Positions 8,729 to 18,348 of a DNA stretch of 64,000 bases are shown here, one piece after another. The notes beneath the pieces were generated by a model, which worked only from the letters and a program-made list of their open reading frames with translations, had not been told where the DNA came from and did not search any database. The first letter of the stretch is position 1. Every line of letters starts with the position of its first letter. The position numbers and the translations under genes were made by a program. Origin of the DNA: Xanthomarina sp. F1114 (lineage in GTDB: Bacteria > Bacteroidota > Bacteroidia > Flavobacteriales > Flavobacteriaceae); contig NZ_JAPMLL010000012.1 in NCBI RefSeq assembly GCF_026410255.1, positions 62,001 through 126,000 of the forward strand. The letters run 5' to 3'.

Positions 8729-11617
8729 ATGAAAAAAATTACACTTAGTCTTTTTCTTTTTTTGCTTACATGCCATATAAGCATCTTTGCTCAGCAAAAA
8801 GTAAAAGCACTCACCCCCCAATCCTCAGCAGTTAATTTTCAACCTACTGAACAAACATTAGATTGTATAGAGCAAACAGGATTTGCTAAATGTTTGACAG
8901 ATGAAAATGAAATTGCGTTACAACAAGAAGACCCTACTAGATATACTAGAGAACAATTTGAAGAGTGGATAGCTCCAACAGTTGAGCAAATTAAAGCAGA
9001 TAGATTAGCTGGACGCTCACCTCAAGTTGTTTACAATATCCCTGTAGTAATACATGTTATCCATGATGGTGACGCTATAAACACACCTGGAAATATTGTT
9101 GGAGAAAACATTTCTGATGCACAAGCACTTTCTCAAATTCAAGTATTAAATGAAGATTACAGACGCTTGTCTGGCACACCTGGAGGTGCAAATACTACAG
9201 GTCTTGCCGTAGATGTAGAGATTAACTTCTGTGCTGCAGAAGTTGGCCCTAATGGTGCAGCAACAACAGGAGTTGTAAGACATAATATCTCTCCTTACAA
9301 CGACAATGTAGCGAATGGTTCAGGAGGTCCTGATTGGGAAACTAGAGCTGATGTTCAAGCTATGAAACAAGTTACCCAATGGGATCCAACACAATATTTA
9401 AACATGTGGACAATTAGACCAGGTGGACTACCTATTCAACAAGGTGGAATGACTGGGCTTTTAGGTTATGCTCAATTTCCAGATAACACTCCAAACCTTG
9501 GAGGTTTAAATGCTTCTGGAGGACCTGCTAGTACAGATGGTGTTGTGGCTGCTTTTGATGCTATGGGAACACTTGCAGCTAACGATGGTTCGTTTATATT
9601 AAACGGTCAATATAACTTAGGACGTACTATGACTCACGAAGTTGGTCACTGGTTAGGCTTAAGACATATTTGGGGCGATGGTGGTTGTAACGTTGACGAT
9701 TTTTGTAACGATACACCTGTAGCTGGACAACCAAATTACACCTGTAATTTAAATGCTGATTCATGTCCTACACACCCTGGAAATGATCAAGTACAAAACT
9801 ATATGGATTATACAAATGATGCATGTATGGACACTTTTACATCAGATCAGAAAGACCGTATTCAAGCTATTATGTCATTATCACCTAGACGTATGGAACT
9901 TAATTCTTCTGAAGCTTGTACTATTACTCCTTCTGTTTATATAGCTTCTACTATCCCTACAGAAGTTATGGAAGGTAGCGATTGTGGTTATCAAGATATT
10001 GAAATAACAATAGCTTTAAGTACTGAAGCTTCTGCTAGTGCAACAGCATCCTTAGTAACCTCAGGAACAGCTAGCTTAAACACGGATTACGAGTTACTTA
10101 ATAACTCAGTTACTTTTACTGCTGGTTCTACAACAGGAAGCAATGCTATTACCTTAAGAGTTTATGAGGATGGAATTGTTGAAGCAGATGAAACTATTAT
10201 ACTTGAAGTAAGCGTAAGCACTTCTGGAGACGCTACTGCAAATGATACTGCCTATACAGTTACCATTAAAAACGACGATTATACCGTATCTAGCTCTGGA
10301 CCTTCAACTGTTTTCAGTGATGGGTTTGAATCGTATGAAGATTTCGCCATTACTCCAATTGGAGATTGGACAATGCTAGATGTAGATCAAAGTACAACTT
10401 ATGGAATTCAAGATGCTACATTTACAAACTCAGGTTATACTGGTTCATTCATAGTATTTAATCCAAGTCAAACAAGTCCTTCTTTAAGTGGAACTCCAAT
10501 GGATCCGCATACAGGGTCTAAAGGTTATTATTGCTTTGCAGCAACTAGTGCACCTAATAATGATTACATCTTTACACCACAAATTAATCTAAATGGTACA
10601 GAAAGCGAGCTTAAATTTTGGGCTAGATCTTATACTGGGCAATATGGTTTAGAACGCTTTAAGGTTGGAGTATCGACAACAGACACTGCCCCAGGTAGTT
10701 TTACATTTATTTCAGCAGCACCTTATGTTCAAGCACCAGAGGCTTGGACAGAGTACACTTATGATTTATCGGCTTACGATGGTCAACAAGTTTACATCAC
10801 TTTCCAGTGTGTTTCTAACGACGCGTTTATATTTATGTTAGACGATGTTTCAGTATCTACAAATGTTAGCGTGAATGTTCAAACAGATGTAAATACAGCT
10901 ACAACTAAAGCAATTAATGATTCTGGAGAAGCTTACTTTTCAGATGAAGAATCTGGAAATATCATGTTAAGTATCGATAATACCGGTGCTTTCAACTTTG
11001 GATGTACGGATGTTTCTGTATCTAGAGATATTGCCACTGCTGGTGCTGCAGCTGTTATGTACGGCTCAAGTACAGATCCTGCAAATTTTGTAACTGCAAA
11101 AACATTCGATATTACTACGGCTGCTACAAATACTTCAGCGGGAACTACTATAGATTTTTACTTTACCGAAGCTGAACTTGCTGCTTGGGAAGCTATAACT
11201 GGAAATTCTAGGAATGAGCTATACGTAAGAAAAGAAAGCACCAACGAAATCGTTGCTACTAGCCTTTCAGCATTCGATACAGATGCTGTGTTATCGGCTG
11301 AATTTACATCAGGCTTAGATGGTACTTATGTTTTTGGAACTCAAATGGCATTATTGTCTTTAAGTTCTTTTGAAATGGATTCTGAAATTTCAATTTATCC
11401 AAACCCAACATCTCATGTACTTAATATAAAATCAACTAATAAGAATCTTCCAGATGCTTATGCAGTTTACAATATGTTAGGTCAAGTAATGATGAGTAAA
11501 AACATTTCAACCGAAGCAGATTTATCTATCGATACCTCGAGCTTAAGTAACGGCATGTACTTTATTAAAATAACTAAAGAGTCAAGTCAATTATCTTTAC
11601 CATTTATAAAGAAATAA
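8729..11617 (+). CDS. Secreted M43 zinc metalloprotease with T9SS sorting domain, second copy
   Basis: Paralog of the preceding gene, 962 residues. Signal peptide about 1-22 (ending FAQ), propeptide, M43 catalytic domain with HEVGHWLGLRH at 303-313 and NYMDY Met-turn, Calx-beta-like region, jelly-roll adhesin-like region (NDYIFTPQINL, DDVSVS), and a C-terminal T9SS type A tail (YPNPTSHVLNIKS ... NGMYFIKIT ... LPFIKK). The tail and the AVYNMLGQV segment closely resemble the first copy while the propeptides and loops have diverged, so this is an old tandem duplication. It has its own terminator at 11641-11673 and a 200-base upstream gap. Confidence 0.92.
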   Translation: MKKITLSLFLFLLTCHISIFAQQKVKALTPQSSAVNFQPTEQTLDCIEQTGFAKCLTDENEIALQQEDPTRYTREQFEEWIAPTVEQIKADRLAGRSPQVVYNIPVVIHVIHDGDAINTPGNIVGENISDAQALSQIQVLNEDYRRLSGTPGGANTTGLAVDVEINFCAAEVGPNGAATTGVVRHNISPYNDNVANGSGGPDWETRADVQAMKQVTQWDPTQYLNMWTIRPGGLPIQQGGMTGLLGYAQFPDNTPNLGGLNASGGPASTDGVVAAFDAMGTLAANDGSFILNGQYNLGRTMTHEVGHWLGLRHIWGDGGCNVDDFCNDTPVAGQPNYTCNLNADSCPTHPGNDQVQNYMDYTNDACMDTFTSDQKDRIQAIMSLSPRRMELNSSEACTITPSVYIASTIPTEVMEGSDCGYQDIEITIALSTEASASATASLVTSGTASLNTDYELLNNSVTFTAGSTTGSNAITLRVYEDGIVEADETIILEVSVSTSGDATANDTAYTVTIKNDDYTVSSSGPSTVFSDGFESYEDFAITPIGDWTMLDVDQSTTYGIQDATFTNSGYTGSFIVFNPSQTSPSLSGTPMDPHTGSKGYYCFAATSAPNNDYIFTPQINLNGTESELKFWARSYTGQYGLERFKVGVSTTDTAPGSFTFISAAPYVQAPEAWTEYTYDLSAYDGQQVYITFQCVSNDAFIFMLDDVSVSTNVSVNVQTDVNTATTKAINDSGEAYFSDEESGNIMLSIDNTGAFNFGCTDVSVSRDIATAGAAAVMYGSSTDPANFVTAKTFDITTAATNTSAGTTIDFYFTEAELAAWEAITGNSRNELYVRKESTNEIVATSLSAFDTDAVLSAEFTSGLDGTYVFGTQMALLSLSSFEMDSEISIYPNPTSHVLNIKSTNKNLPDAYAVYNMLGQVMMSKNISTEADLSIDTSSLSNGMYFIKITKESSQLSLPFIKK

Positions 11618-11640
11618 CTCTTATAATTAAATAAACTTGA

Positions 11641-11673
11641 AAGGGGATTGATGTATATCAGTCCTCTTTTTTT
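11641..11673 (+). terminator. Terminator after second M43 gene
   Basis: AGGGGATTGAT pairs with ATCAGTCCTCT (two G-U pairs) and a T7 run follows. It lies only 24 bases before the ribF start codon. Confidence 0.8.
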
Positions 11674-11696
11674 ATTTTTGAAGAAATATTACAAGA

Positions 11697-12632
11697 TTGG
11701 AAATTTACAAGTCACTTCAACTAGATTTTAACTTTAATACCGTAGTTACCATTGGTACTTTTGACGGGGTTCATATTGGGCATCAAAAAATTATAGAACG
11801 TCTGGTTCAATCCGCTAAAAAAAGACACCTAAAATCGGTGGTATTGACATTTTTTCCACACCCAAGAATGGTGCTTCAAAATGATACTACTATTAAACTT
11901 ATAAATACAATAGACGAAAGAAGTGCTATTTTAGAACAACTAGGTCTCGATGTTTTAGTGGTTAAAAAATTTACTAAGGAGTTTTCCCGGTTATCAGCAG
12001 AAGAATACGTAACAGAAGTTTTGGTAAAACAGCTGCGAGTTAAAAAAATTATTATTGGCTACGATCATCATTTTGGAAGAAATAGAGCAGCCAATATTGA
12101 AGATCTAAAATCCTATGGTAAAATTCACGGTTTTGAAGTGGAAGAAATTTCTGCCCAGGATATTAATGATGTTTCTGTAAGTTCTACAAAAATTAGAGCA
12201 GCACTTTTAGATGGAAACATAAAAAAAGCCAATAAGTATTTAGGTTCCAATTTTATACTTTCAGGAAAAGTTGTAAAAGGAAAGGGCTTAGGAAACACTA
12301 TTGGTTTTCCAACGGCTAACATATTTATAAAAGAAAACTACAAACTTATTCCAAAACAAGGGGTTTATATAGTTAAAACAACCATAGACAAGCAACCTGT
12401 TTACGGAATGATGAACATTGGCTACAACCCTACTATAGACTCCAATAATGAACAATCTATAGAAGTTCATTTTTTTAATTTCAATCAATTAATTTATAAC
12501 CAATCTTTGGTTATTCAACTATTAGACAGAATTAGAGACGAACAAAAATTTGAATCGGTAAACGAGCTAAAAGCACAACTTGAAAGAGACAAAGAAACCT
12601 CTTTAAAATACATAGCCGAACAACATGCTTAA
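11697..12632 (+). CDS. ribF: Bifunctional riboflavin kinase/FAD synthetase
   Basis: Makes FMN from riboflavin and then FAD, 311 residues, usual length. The adenylyltransferase motif GTFDGVHIGH is at 20-29, with YDHHFGRNR downstream and SSTKIR closing the N-terminal nucleotidyltransferase domain at about 163-168; the flavokinase domain begins near KVVKGKGLGNTIGFPTANI. The start is TTG at 11697: this gives the N-terminus expected for flavobacterial RibF, and no in-frame ATG exists before the catalytic motif. The 3' end overlaps the following HTTM gene by 8 bases, implying translational coupling. Confidence 0.93.
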   Translation: MEIYKSLQLDFNFNTVVTIGTFDGVHIGHQKIIERLVQSAKKRHLKSVVLTFFPHPRMVLQNDTTIKLINTIDERSAILEQLGLDVLVVKKFTKEFSRLSAEEYVTEVLVKQLRVKKIIIGYDHHFGRNRAANIEDLKSYGKIHGFEVEEISAQDINDVSVSSTKIRAALLDGNIKKANKYLGSNFILSGKVVKGKGLGNTIGFPTANIFIKENYKLIPKQGVYIVKTTIDKQPVYGMMNIGYNPTIDSNNEQSIEVHFFNFNQLIYNQSLVIQLLDRIRDEQKFESVNELKAQLERDKETSLKYIAEQHA

Positions 12633-13977
12633 TAAGTTACTATTTAAACATATAGACAATAGTTCACTTATAGTTTTTAGAATTATTTTCGGACTTCTAT
12701 GTTTTTTAGAAGCTGTTGGCGCCATTTTTACTGGGTGGATTAAAAGAACTCTTATCGAGCCAGAATTCACCTTTTCATTTATAGGTTTCGAATTTCTGCA
12801 ACCACTTCCTGGCAACTGGATGTATATGTATTACTTGATTATGGGACTTTTTGGCCTATGTATCATGCTTGGCTATAAATATCGATTTAGCGCCATTATA
12901 TTTACAATAATGTGGGCTGCTACCTATTTTATGCAGAAAGCATCGTATAACAATCACTATTATTTACTCATTCTTTTAAGTGGTATCATGGTTTTTTTAC
13001 CAGCAAACAGATACTATTCTATAGACGCCAGAAACAACCCAAATATAAAACAGCTGTCCATGCCCAATTGGTGCCGGTTAGTTTTTATTTTACAAATGCT
13101 AATTGTATACACCTACGGCTCTCTTGCAAAACTTTATCCCGGCTGGTTGGACACGTCATTTATAGAGATTATAATGAAAACCAAAGAACATTATTTTCTT
13201 GTAGGAGAGCTTCTACAACAAAAATGGGTACACTATTTCCTAGTTTATGGCGGTATCTTATTCGATGGTTTAATTATTCCATTACTACTTTATAAACCAA
13301 CTAGAAAATGGGCGTTTTTTGCATCTATATTCTTTCATTTATTTAATTCCTTTGTTTTTCAAGTAGGAATATTTCCTTATTTATCACTATCATTTGCACT
13401 TTTCTTTTTTGAACCTAAAACTATTCATAAATTATTCCTTAAGAGAAAGCCTTTTTATTCTCAAAACGAAGTGATTATTCCTTCATATAGAAACACATTA
13501 GTTATACTTGGATCTATCTATTTTATTATTCAAATTGCACTACCTATAAGACATCATTTTATAAAAGACGATGTGCTTTGGACGGAAGAAGGCCATCGCT
13601 TATCGTGGAGAATGATGCTAAGAGCCAAACAAGGTTTTGCAGTTTATAGAGTAGTTAACAAGAAAACACAAAAACATACTACTATAAATTTAAACGATTT
13701 TTTAAGTAGAAAACAACTGCATTTAGTAAATACCAAACCAGATGTTATTTGGCAATTCTCTCAATACTTAAAAGATTTTTATGCTAAGCAAGGTGAAGAT
13801 ATCTCCGTATTTGTAGATTGTAAAATTAGAATTAATGGCGGACCCTACAAACAACTAATAAAACCTGATATTGATTTGGCTGCCGTAAAATGGGATATAT
13901 TTAAGCACTGCGAATGGATTTTACCATCAAAGGAGATGGAATTATTAGAACAAAACTCACCAAAATCTCCTCAATAA
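12625..13977 (+). CDS. HTTM domain (vitamin K-dependent carboxylase-like) membrane protein
   Basis: Integral membrane protein of 450 residues with about eight hydrophobic segments in the first 310 residues and a soluble C-terminal part. It matches the horizontally transferred transmembrane (HTTM) family related to vertebrate gamma-glutamyl carboxylase, including the SYNNHYYLL and YGSLAKLYPGWL segments. Bacterial members have no settled function; vitamin K-dependent carboxylation has not been shown for most. It overlaps ribF by 8 bases, so a flavin or redox link is possible but only inferred from position. Confidence 0.8.
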   Translation: MLNKLLFKHIDNSSLIVFRIIFGLLCFLEAVGAIFTGWIKRTLIEPEFTFSFIGFEFLQPLPGNWMYMYYLIMGLFGLCIMLGYKYRFSAIIFTIMWAATYFMQKASYNNHYYLLILLSGIMVFLPANRYYSIDARNNPNIKQLSMPNWCRLVFILQMLIVYTYGSLAKLYPGWLDTSFIEIIMKTKEHYFLVGELLQQKWVHYFLVYGGILFDGLIIPLLLYKPTRKWAFFASIFFHLFNSFVFQVGIFPYLSLSFALFFFEPKTIHKLFLKRKPFYSQNEVIIPSYRNTLVILGSIYFIIQIALPIRHHFIKDDVLWTEEGHRLSWRMMLRAKQGFAVYRVVNKKTQKHTTINLNDFLSRKQLHLVNTKPDVIWQFSQYLKDFYAKQGEDISVFVDCKIRINGGPYKQLIKPDIDLAAVKWDIFKHCEWILPSKEMELLEQNSPKSPQ

Positions 13978-14030
13978 AAACAACCTATAATTAAACCTAC
14001 TAAGTGCGATTAAATCTCTTAGCAATTCCT

Positions 14031-14038
14031 TAAATTTG
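14031..14038 (+). promoter_or_regulatory. -7 box upstream of serS
   Basis: TAAATTTG, exact TAnnTTTG match, ending 20 bases before the serS ATG. No clear -33 element. Confidence 0.5.
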
Positions 14039-14058
14039 TGACTTAAATTTAACTAAAC

Positions 14059-15330
14059 ATGTTACAAGTACCTTTTATACGAGAAAATAAAGACAACGTT
14101 ATAAAGCAATTAGCCGTTAGAAATATAGATGCGACTAAAATGATTGAAGACGTAATTTCTTTAGATGAAGAGCGAAAACAAACGCAAACCCTTTTAGACA
14201 ATGCTTTAGCCGAGTCCAATACGCTTTCTAAAGAAATTGGAAACTTGTACAAATCTGGAAAGGCAGATGAAGCCAATGCTTTAAAAGAGAAAACAACCGA
14301 ACTTAAAGAGACTACAAAAACTTTAAACGATAAACTAAGTCAAACTGTTGATGCTTTAAACGAGTTGTTATATAAAATTCCTAATGTGCCACACAGTTCT
14401 GTTCCTAAAGGATCTACAGAAGACGATAATGAAGTGGTTTTTAGCGAAGGTACCATTCCAACTTTAGACAAGAACGCTCTTCCACATTGGGAATTAGCCA
14501 AAAAATACGACATCATAGATTTCGAGCTTGGTAATAAAATTACTGGAGCAGGATTTCCTGTTTATAAAGGAAAAGGAGCCAGATTACAACGCGCTCTAAT
14601 TGCTTACTTTTTAGATAAAAATACAGAAGCTGGTTATACGGAATATCAATTACCACTTTTAGTAAACGAAGCTTCTGGATTTGGAACTGGGCAATTGCCG
14701 GACAAAGAAGGTCAGATGTACCACGTTACTGAAGACAATTTATATTTAATTCCAACATCTGAAGTTCCTGGAACTAATATTTTTAGAGATGTAATTCTTG
14801 AAGAGTCTCAACTACCAATTGGAATAACTGGCTATACGCCATGTTTCAGACGTGAAGCTGGAAGTTACGGGGCACATGTAAGAGGTTTAAATAGATTACA
14901 CCAATTTGATAAAGTTGAAATATTACGCGTAGAACACCCTAATCGTTCTTACGAAGCTTTAGATGAAATGGTAGAACATGTAAAAACTATTCTAAAAGAA
15001 TTAAAATTGCCTTATAGAATTCTAAGACTTTGTGGAGGAGATGTTGGTTTTACCTCAGCTTTAACCTTCGATTTTGAAGTTTTCTCAACAGCTCAAGAAA
15101 GATGGTTAGAAATTTCATCTGTCTCTAACTTTGAAACTTTCCAGGCTAACAGACTTAAGCTGCGTTTTAAAAATAGTGAAGGTAAAAATGAATTAGCCCA
15201 TACCTTAAATGGAAGTTCTTTAGCCTTACCTAGAGTTTTAGCAGGAATTTTAGAAAACTATCAAACCAAAGATGGAATTGAAATTCCTGAGGTTTTAATA
15301 CCATATACAGGGTTTAAAATAATCGACTAA
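14059..15330 (+). CDS. serS: Serine--tRNA ligase
   Basis: Class II aminoacyl-tRNA synthetase charging tRNA-Ser, 423 residues, normal length. The N-terminal antiparallel coiled-coil arm spans about residues 1-110; class II motif 2 (TPCFRREAGSYG) begins near 260 and motif 3 (GSSLALPRVLAGILENYQ) near 385. A -7 box sits 20 bases upstream and a long hairpin terminator follows, so it is transcribed alone. Confidence 0.97.
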   Translation: MLQVPFIRENKDNVIKQLAVRNIDATKMIEDVISLDEERKQTQTLLDNALAESNTLSKEIGNLYKSGKADEANALKEKTTELKETTKTLNDKLSQTVDALNELLYKIPNVPHSSVPKGSTEDDNEVVFSEGTIPTLDKNALPHWELAKKYDIIDFELGNKITGAGFPVYKGKGARLQRALIAYFLDKNTEAGYTEYQLPLLVNEASGFGTGQLPDKEGQMYHVTEDNLYLIPTSEVPGTNIFRDVILEESQLPIGITGYTPCFRREAGSYGAHVRGLNRLHQFDKVEILRVEHPNRSYEALDEMVEHVKTILKELKLPYRILRLCGGDVGFTSALTFDFEVFSTAQERWLEISSVSNFETFQANRLKLRFKNSEGKNELAHTLNGSSLALPRVLAGILENYQTKDGIEIPEVLIPYTGFKIID

Positions 15331-15361
15331 TCTTGTAAGATTATTCTTGTTTTATCGATTA

Positions 15362-15404
15362 AACGCTAAAAAAACACGTTGTTCAACGATTTTTTAGCGT
15401 TTTT
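15362..15404 (+). terminator. Terminator after serS
   Basis: Extended hairpin: AACGCTAAAAAA pairs with TTTTTTAGCGTT, and an inner CGTTG-TT-CAACG stem caps it. A short T-run follows. Confidence 0.8.
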
Positions 15405-15464
15405 CTTTGTTTATTAAATTATTTTTTACAAGTTAGTGGTTCCAAATTATAAAACCTGCTTACA

Positions 15465-15590
15465 ATGAAAAATGTAGTACGTATTTTACTACTAATCGTT
15501 TTAGTTTTTATTGCTAGTAAAGTATTATTTTCAGATTTCCACTTGTCTAAATCTGAAAGTAAAACCATTACTATGACGATAGCCGAATAG
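15465..15590 (+). CDS. 41-residue putative single-span membrane peptide
   Basis: Small open frame ATG to TAG: a short basic N-terminus (MKNVVR), one hydrophobic stretch of about 14-16 residues (ILLLIVLVFIASKVLF) and a polar tail ending ITMTIAE. It lies alone between the serS terminator and a second terminator at 15694-15726, with no overlap to other genes. It could be a small membrane protein, or an uncleaved signal-like peptide. I do not recognise the family; coding status rests on layout and composition only. Confidence 0.45.
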   Translation: MKNVVRILLLIVLVFIASKVLFSDFHLSKSESKTITMTIAE

Positions 15591-15693
15591 ATTTAAAAAA
15601 AGACAAATAACTAAATTTAGATTTAGTAATAATTGTCCCAATCGAATACATGAATCATGTTAAATGATTAATAGCACATTTATTTTGGTTGGT

Positions 15694-15726
15694 AAAATGC
15701 CTGATTTTTTTCAGGCATTTTTTTGT
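15694..15726 (+). terminator. Terminator after the 41-residue ORF
   Basis: AAAATGCCTGA pairs with TCAGGCATTTT across a T-rich loop, with a T7 tail. No other gene on this strand precedes it except the small ORF, which supports transcription of that ORF or of a small RNA. Confidence 0.85.
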
Positions 15727-15875
15727 TAGTTATACCAGCTTTTAAAGCTCCTAATTTCCTTATTTAACATCATAGAAGACCAGGCTATTCTTTACGTTCT
15801 CCTAAATCAATCTTAAAAATCAGGATTCTTACAAAATCTAAAAACACATTTCTTATCTTTACGCAAAGTCAGGGT
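15727..15875. other. Intergenic segment before TPR gene
   Basis: Non-coding AT-rich stretch. TATCTTTA near 15852-15860 is a one-base-off -7 box about 17 bases ahead of the TPR gene and may be its promoter; nothing else is visible. Confidence 0.35.
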
Positions 15876-17651
15876 ATGAGATTTTTACTAATATTATTTT
15901 TATGTTTTTGTAGCAATATGTTTTCGCAAGAAGATATAGTGGCTGCTGAGTACTTTAAAAATGGCGATTTTGAAAAAGCTTTACTCTCTTACCAAAGACT
16001 TTATAATAAATCGCCCAACAATAATACGTACCTCATACAGTTGGTGAAATCTCATCAACAATTAGAAAATTTCCAAGAAGCTGAATCTCTACTTTTAAAT
16101 CAGATTCCTAAATTTAATTATCCACCTTTATTAATTGAATTGGGGTATAATTATCAATTACAAAATAAGCTGTACGACGCCGAAATTTATTATAATAAAG
16201 CCTTAGAAACTTTAGACGAAAACCCAAACTATGTCTTTGCAATAGGAAAAACTTTTGAAGATAAGTCTCTACTGGAACACGCAATAACAGCTTATGAAAA
16301 AGCGATGGCTTTAAGACCTGAATTAAATTTCAATGTGCAATTAGCAAGAATTTATGGCGAACAAGGGAATGTTTCAAAAATGTTTGAGAGTTATCTAAAT
16401 TTTGTCGAGATAAACGACGGATACTTAAACACCATAAAAAGAGCGTTTAGCGAGTTTATAAGCGAAGATAGTGAGAACGAAAACAATATTATTTTAAGAA
16501 GACTTCTTCTAAAAAAAATTCAATCCGATCAAAACCTTCTTTGGAACGAATTATTAAGCTGGTTATTTGTTCAGCAAAAAGATTATAACAAAGCTTTCAC
16601 TCAAGAAAAGGCTATTTTCTTTAGACAACCAGAGAGCTTAGATCGTATTGAGGAATTAGCGCTTATTGCTCAGGCAGACAATCATTTAGACATTGCGTTA
16701 AATATTTTTACCTATTTAACAGAAACTGCTCAAGATGCAGACACTCAGTTAAAAGCTCATTATTATCGTTTGCAAATTAAAACTCAAATGGCCACTCCCT
16801 CAGATTATCCGGAGGTTTTAAGCGCCTATCAAGATATTTTTACAGAATACGGAAAACACACACAAACTTTGCAAATGCAAATTTCTTACGCGCATTTCTT
16901 AGCTTTCTACAAGCACAACTCTCAAGAAGCTGTAAGCTCATTAAAACAAAGTTTAGAGTTGCCTATTAGCGGATTTCAAGAGGCTCAAATTAAAATGGAA
17001 TTAGGCAATATTTTAGTTTTAGAAGAAAAATTTAATGAAGCCCTGATTTATTATACACAAATACAACGCAACTTAAAAAACAGTACTATTGCTCAAGAAG
17101 CACGTTTTAAAGTGGCTCAAACTAGCTACTATAAAGGAGACTTTAAATGGGCAGAGTCTCAACTTAAAATATTAAAATCTTCGACTTCTCAGTTAATTGC
17201 TAACGATGCTTTGGATCTTATGCTCCTAATTACGGACAATAAATATGAAGACTCTACGCAAACTGCCTTAAAACTATATGCTAAAGCAGATTTAATGGCT
17301 TATCAAAATAAAACTTCAGAAGCAATCTCACTTTTAGATGTAGTTTTAAATGAACATCGCGGCAAAACTATAGAAGATCAAGCTTTATTAAAACAAGCAC
17401 AACTTTACGAAAAAATAAAAGAATATCACAAAGCCGAAAACAACTATTTAAGTATTATAACAAATTTTAGTGACGATATTCTAGCTGATGATGCGCATTT
17501 CTATTTGGCAGAATTATATAGAACAAAGTTAAATCAACCAGAAAAAGCTAAAGATCATTACGAGAAAATAATCTTTAATTATCAAGACAGTATCTTTTTT
17601 GTAGAAGCTAGAAAAAATTATAGATTTTTACGTGGCGACGCTATAGATTAA
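15876..17651 (+). CDS. Exported tetratricopeptide-repeat protein
   Basis: 591 residues beginning with a signal peptide (MRFLLILFLCFCSNMFSQ, cleavage after about 18). The rest is built of helical TPR-type repeats, recognisable around 25-60, 75-150, 250-330, 370-430 and 470-590 (patterns such as YNKALE, AEIYYNKAL, ALIYYTQI, AENNYLSI, AKDHYEKI). It is therefore a periplasmic scaffold; in Bacteroidetes similar proteins assist outer-membrane or gliding/secretion assemblies, but nothing here fixes the partner. No enzymatic motif is seen. It stands alone before the GNAT gene. Confidence 0.8.
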   Translation: MRFLLILFLCFCSNMFSQEDIVAAEYFKNGDFEKALLSYQRLYNKSPNNNTYLIQLVKSHQQLENFQEAESLLLNQIPKFNYPPLLIELGYNYQLQNKLYDAEIYYNKALETLDENPNYVFAIGKTFEDKSLLEHAITAYEKAMALRPELNFNVQLARIYGEQGNVSKMFESYLNFVEINDGYLNTIKRAFSEFISEDSENENNIILRRLLLKKIQSDQNLLWNELLSWLFVQQKDYNKAFTQEKAIFFRQPESLDRIEELALIAQADNHLDIALNIFTYLTETAQDADTQLKAHYYRLQIKTQMATPSDYPEVLSAYQDIFTEYGKHTQTLQMQISYAHFLAFYKHNSQEAVSSLKQSLELPISGFQEAQIKMELGNILVLEEKFNEALIYYTQIQRNLKNSTIAQEARFKVAQTSYYKGDFKWAESQLKILKSSTSQLIANDALDLMLLITDNKYEDSTQTALKLYAKADLMAYQNKTSEAISLLDVVLNEHRGKTIEDQALLKQAQLYEKIKEYHKAENNYLSIITNFSDDILADDAHFYLAELYRTKLNQPEKAKDHYEKIIFNYQDSIFFVEARKNYRFLRGDAID

Positions 17652-17731
17652 CCATGTTCTAGGCATATAAATTTAGTAGGTATTTTAAGTGTTGTTTAGA
17701 AAAAACCGAGTATATTCTTAATATTTACAAG

Positions 17732-18244
17732 ATGATTATAGCAGAAACCAATCGGCTACTTATTTCCAAGTTCACAGAAAAAGATGCCCCATTTTTTCTT
17801 GAATTGGTAAACACGCCAAATTGGATAAAATATATAGGAGACAGAGATGTTAAAACAATAGATGCCGCTAAATCTTATTTAAAAGAAGGTACAATTAAAA
17901 GTTATTCCGATTTTGGTTTTGGCTTTTATAAATTACTCTTAAAAGAAGATAAAGGGAAAGCTATTGGCACATGTGGACTTGTAAAAAGAGACCAGTTGGA
18001 GCATGTGGATATGGGATTTGCTATGCTTCCTGCCTATGAAGGCCAAGGCTATGGTTTTGAAGCATCGGAAGAAATTTTAAAACTAGCAAAAAACCAATTT
18101 CATTTAGAAAAAATTTTAGCCATAACTCTACCTTCAAATAATAAGTCGGTTAAATTATTAGAAAAACTAGGTTTATCTTTCGAAAAAAGAGTGAAACCTT
18201 TTGATGATGACGAAGAACTTCTGTTATTTGCAAAAGAATTATAA
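17732..18244 (+). CDS. GNAT family N-acetyltransferase (RimJ/RimL-like)
   Basis: 170 residues with the Acetyltransf_3 layout: N-terminal ETNRLLISKFTEKDAPFF, the acetyl-CoA loop YEGQGYGFEAS near residues 103-113 (Q/R-x-x-G-x-G/A type), and NNKSVKLLEKLGL near 142-154. Such enzymes acetylate ribosomal protein N-termini or small amines; the substrate here is unknown. Separated from neighbours by short gaps, no obvious operon partner. Confidence 0.85.
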   Translation: MIIAETNRLLISKFTEKDAPFFLELVNTPNWIKYIGDRDVKTIDAAKSYLKEGTIKSYSDFGFGFYKLLLKEDKGKAIGTCGLVKRDQLEHVDMGFAMLPAYEGQGYGFEASEEILKLAKNQFHLEKILAITLPSNNKSVKLLEKLGLSFEKRVKPFDDDEELLLFAKEL

Positions 18245-18348
18245 CGCAAAACCTAGTCTGGTAATAGAAATAGAGAAAATAAAGTTCCAATATTACTAAT
18301 TACCATTTGGAATTTAGTTTTTCTCATTTAGAATTAAAAAACATAATC

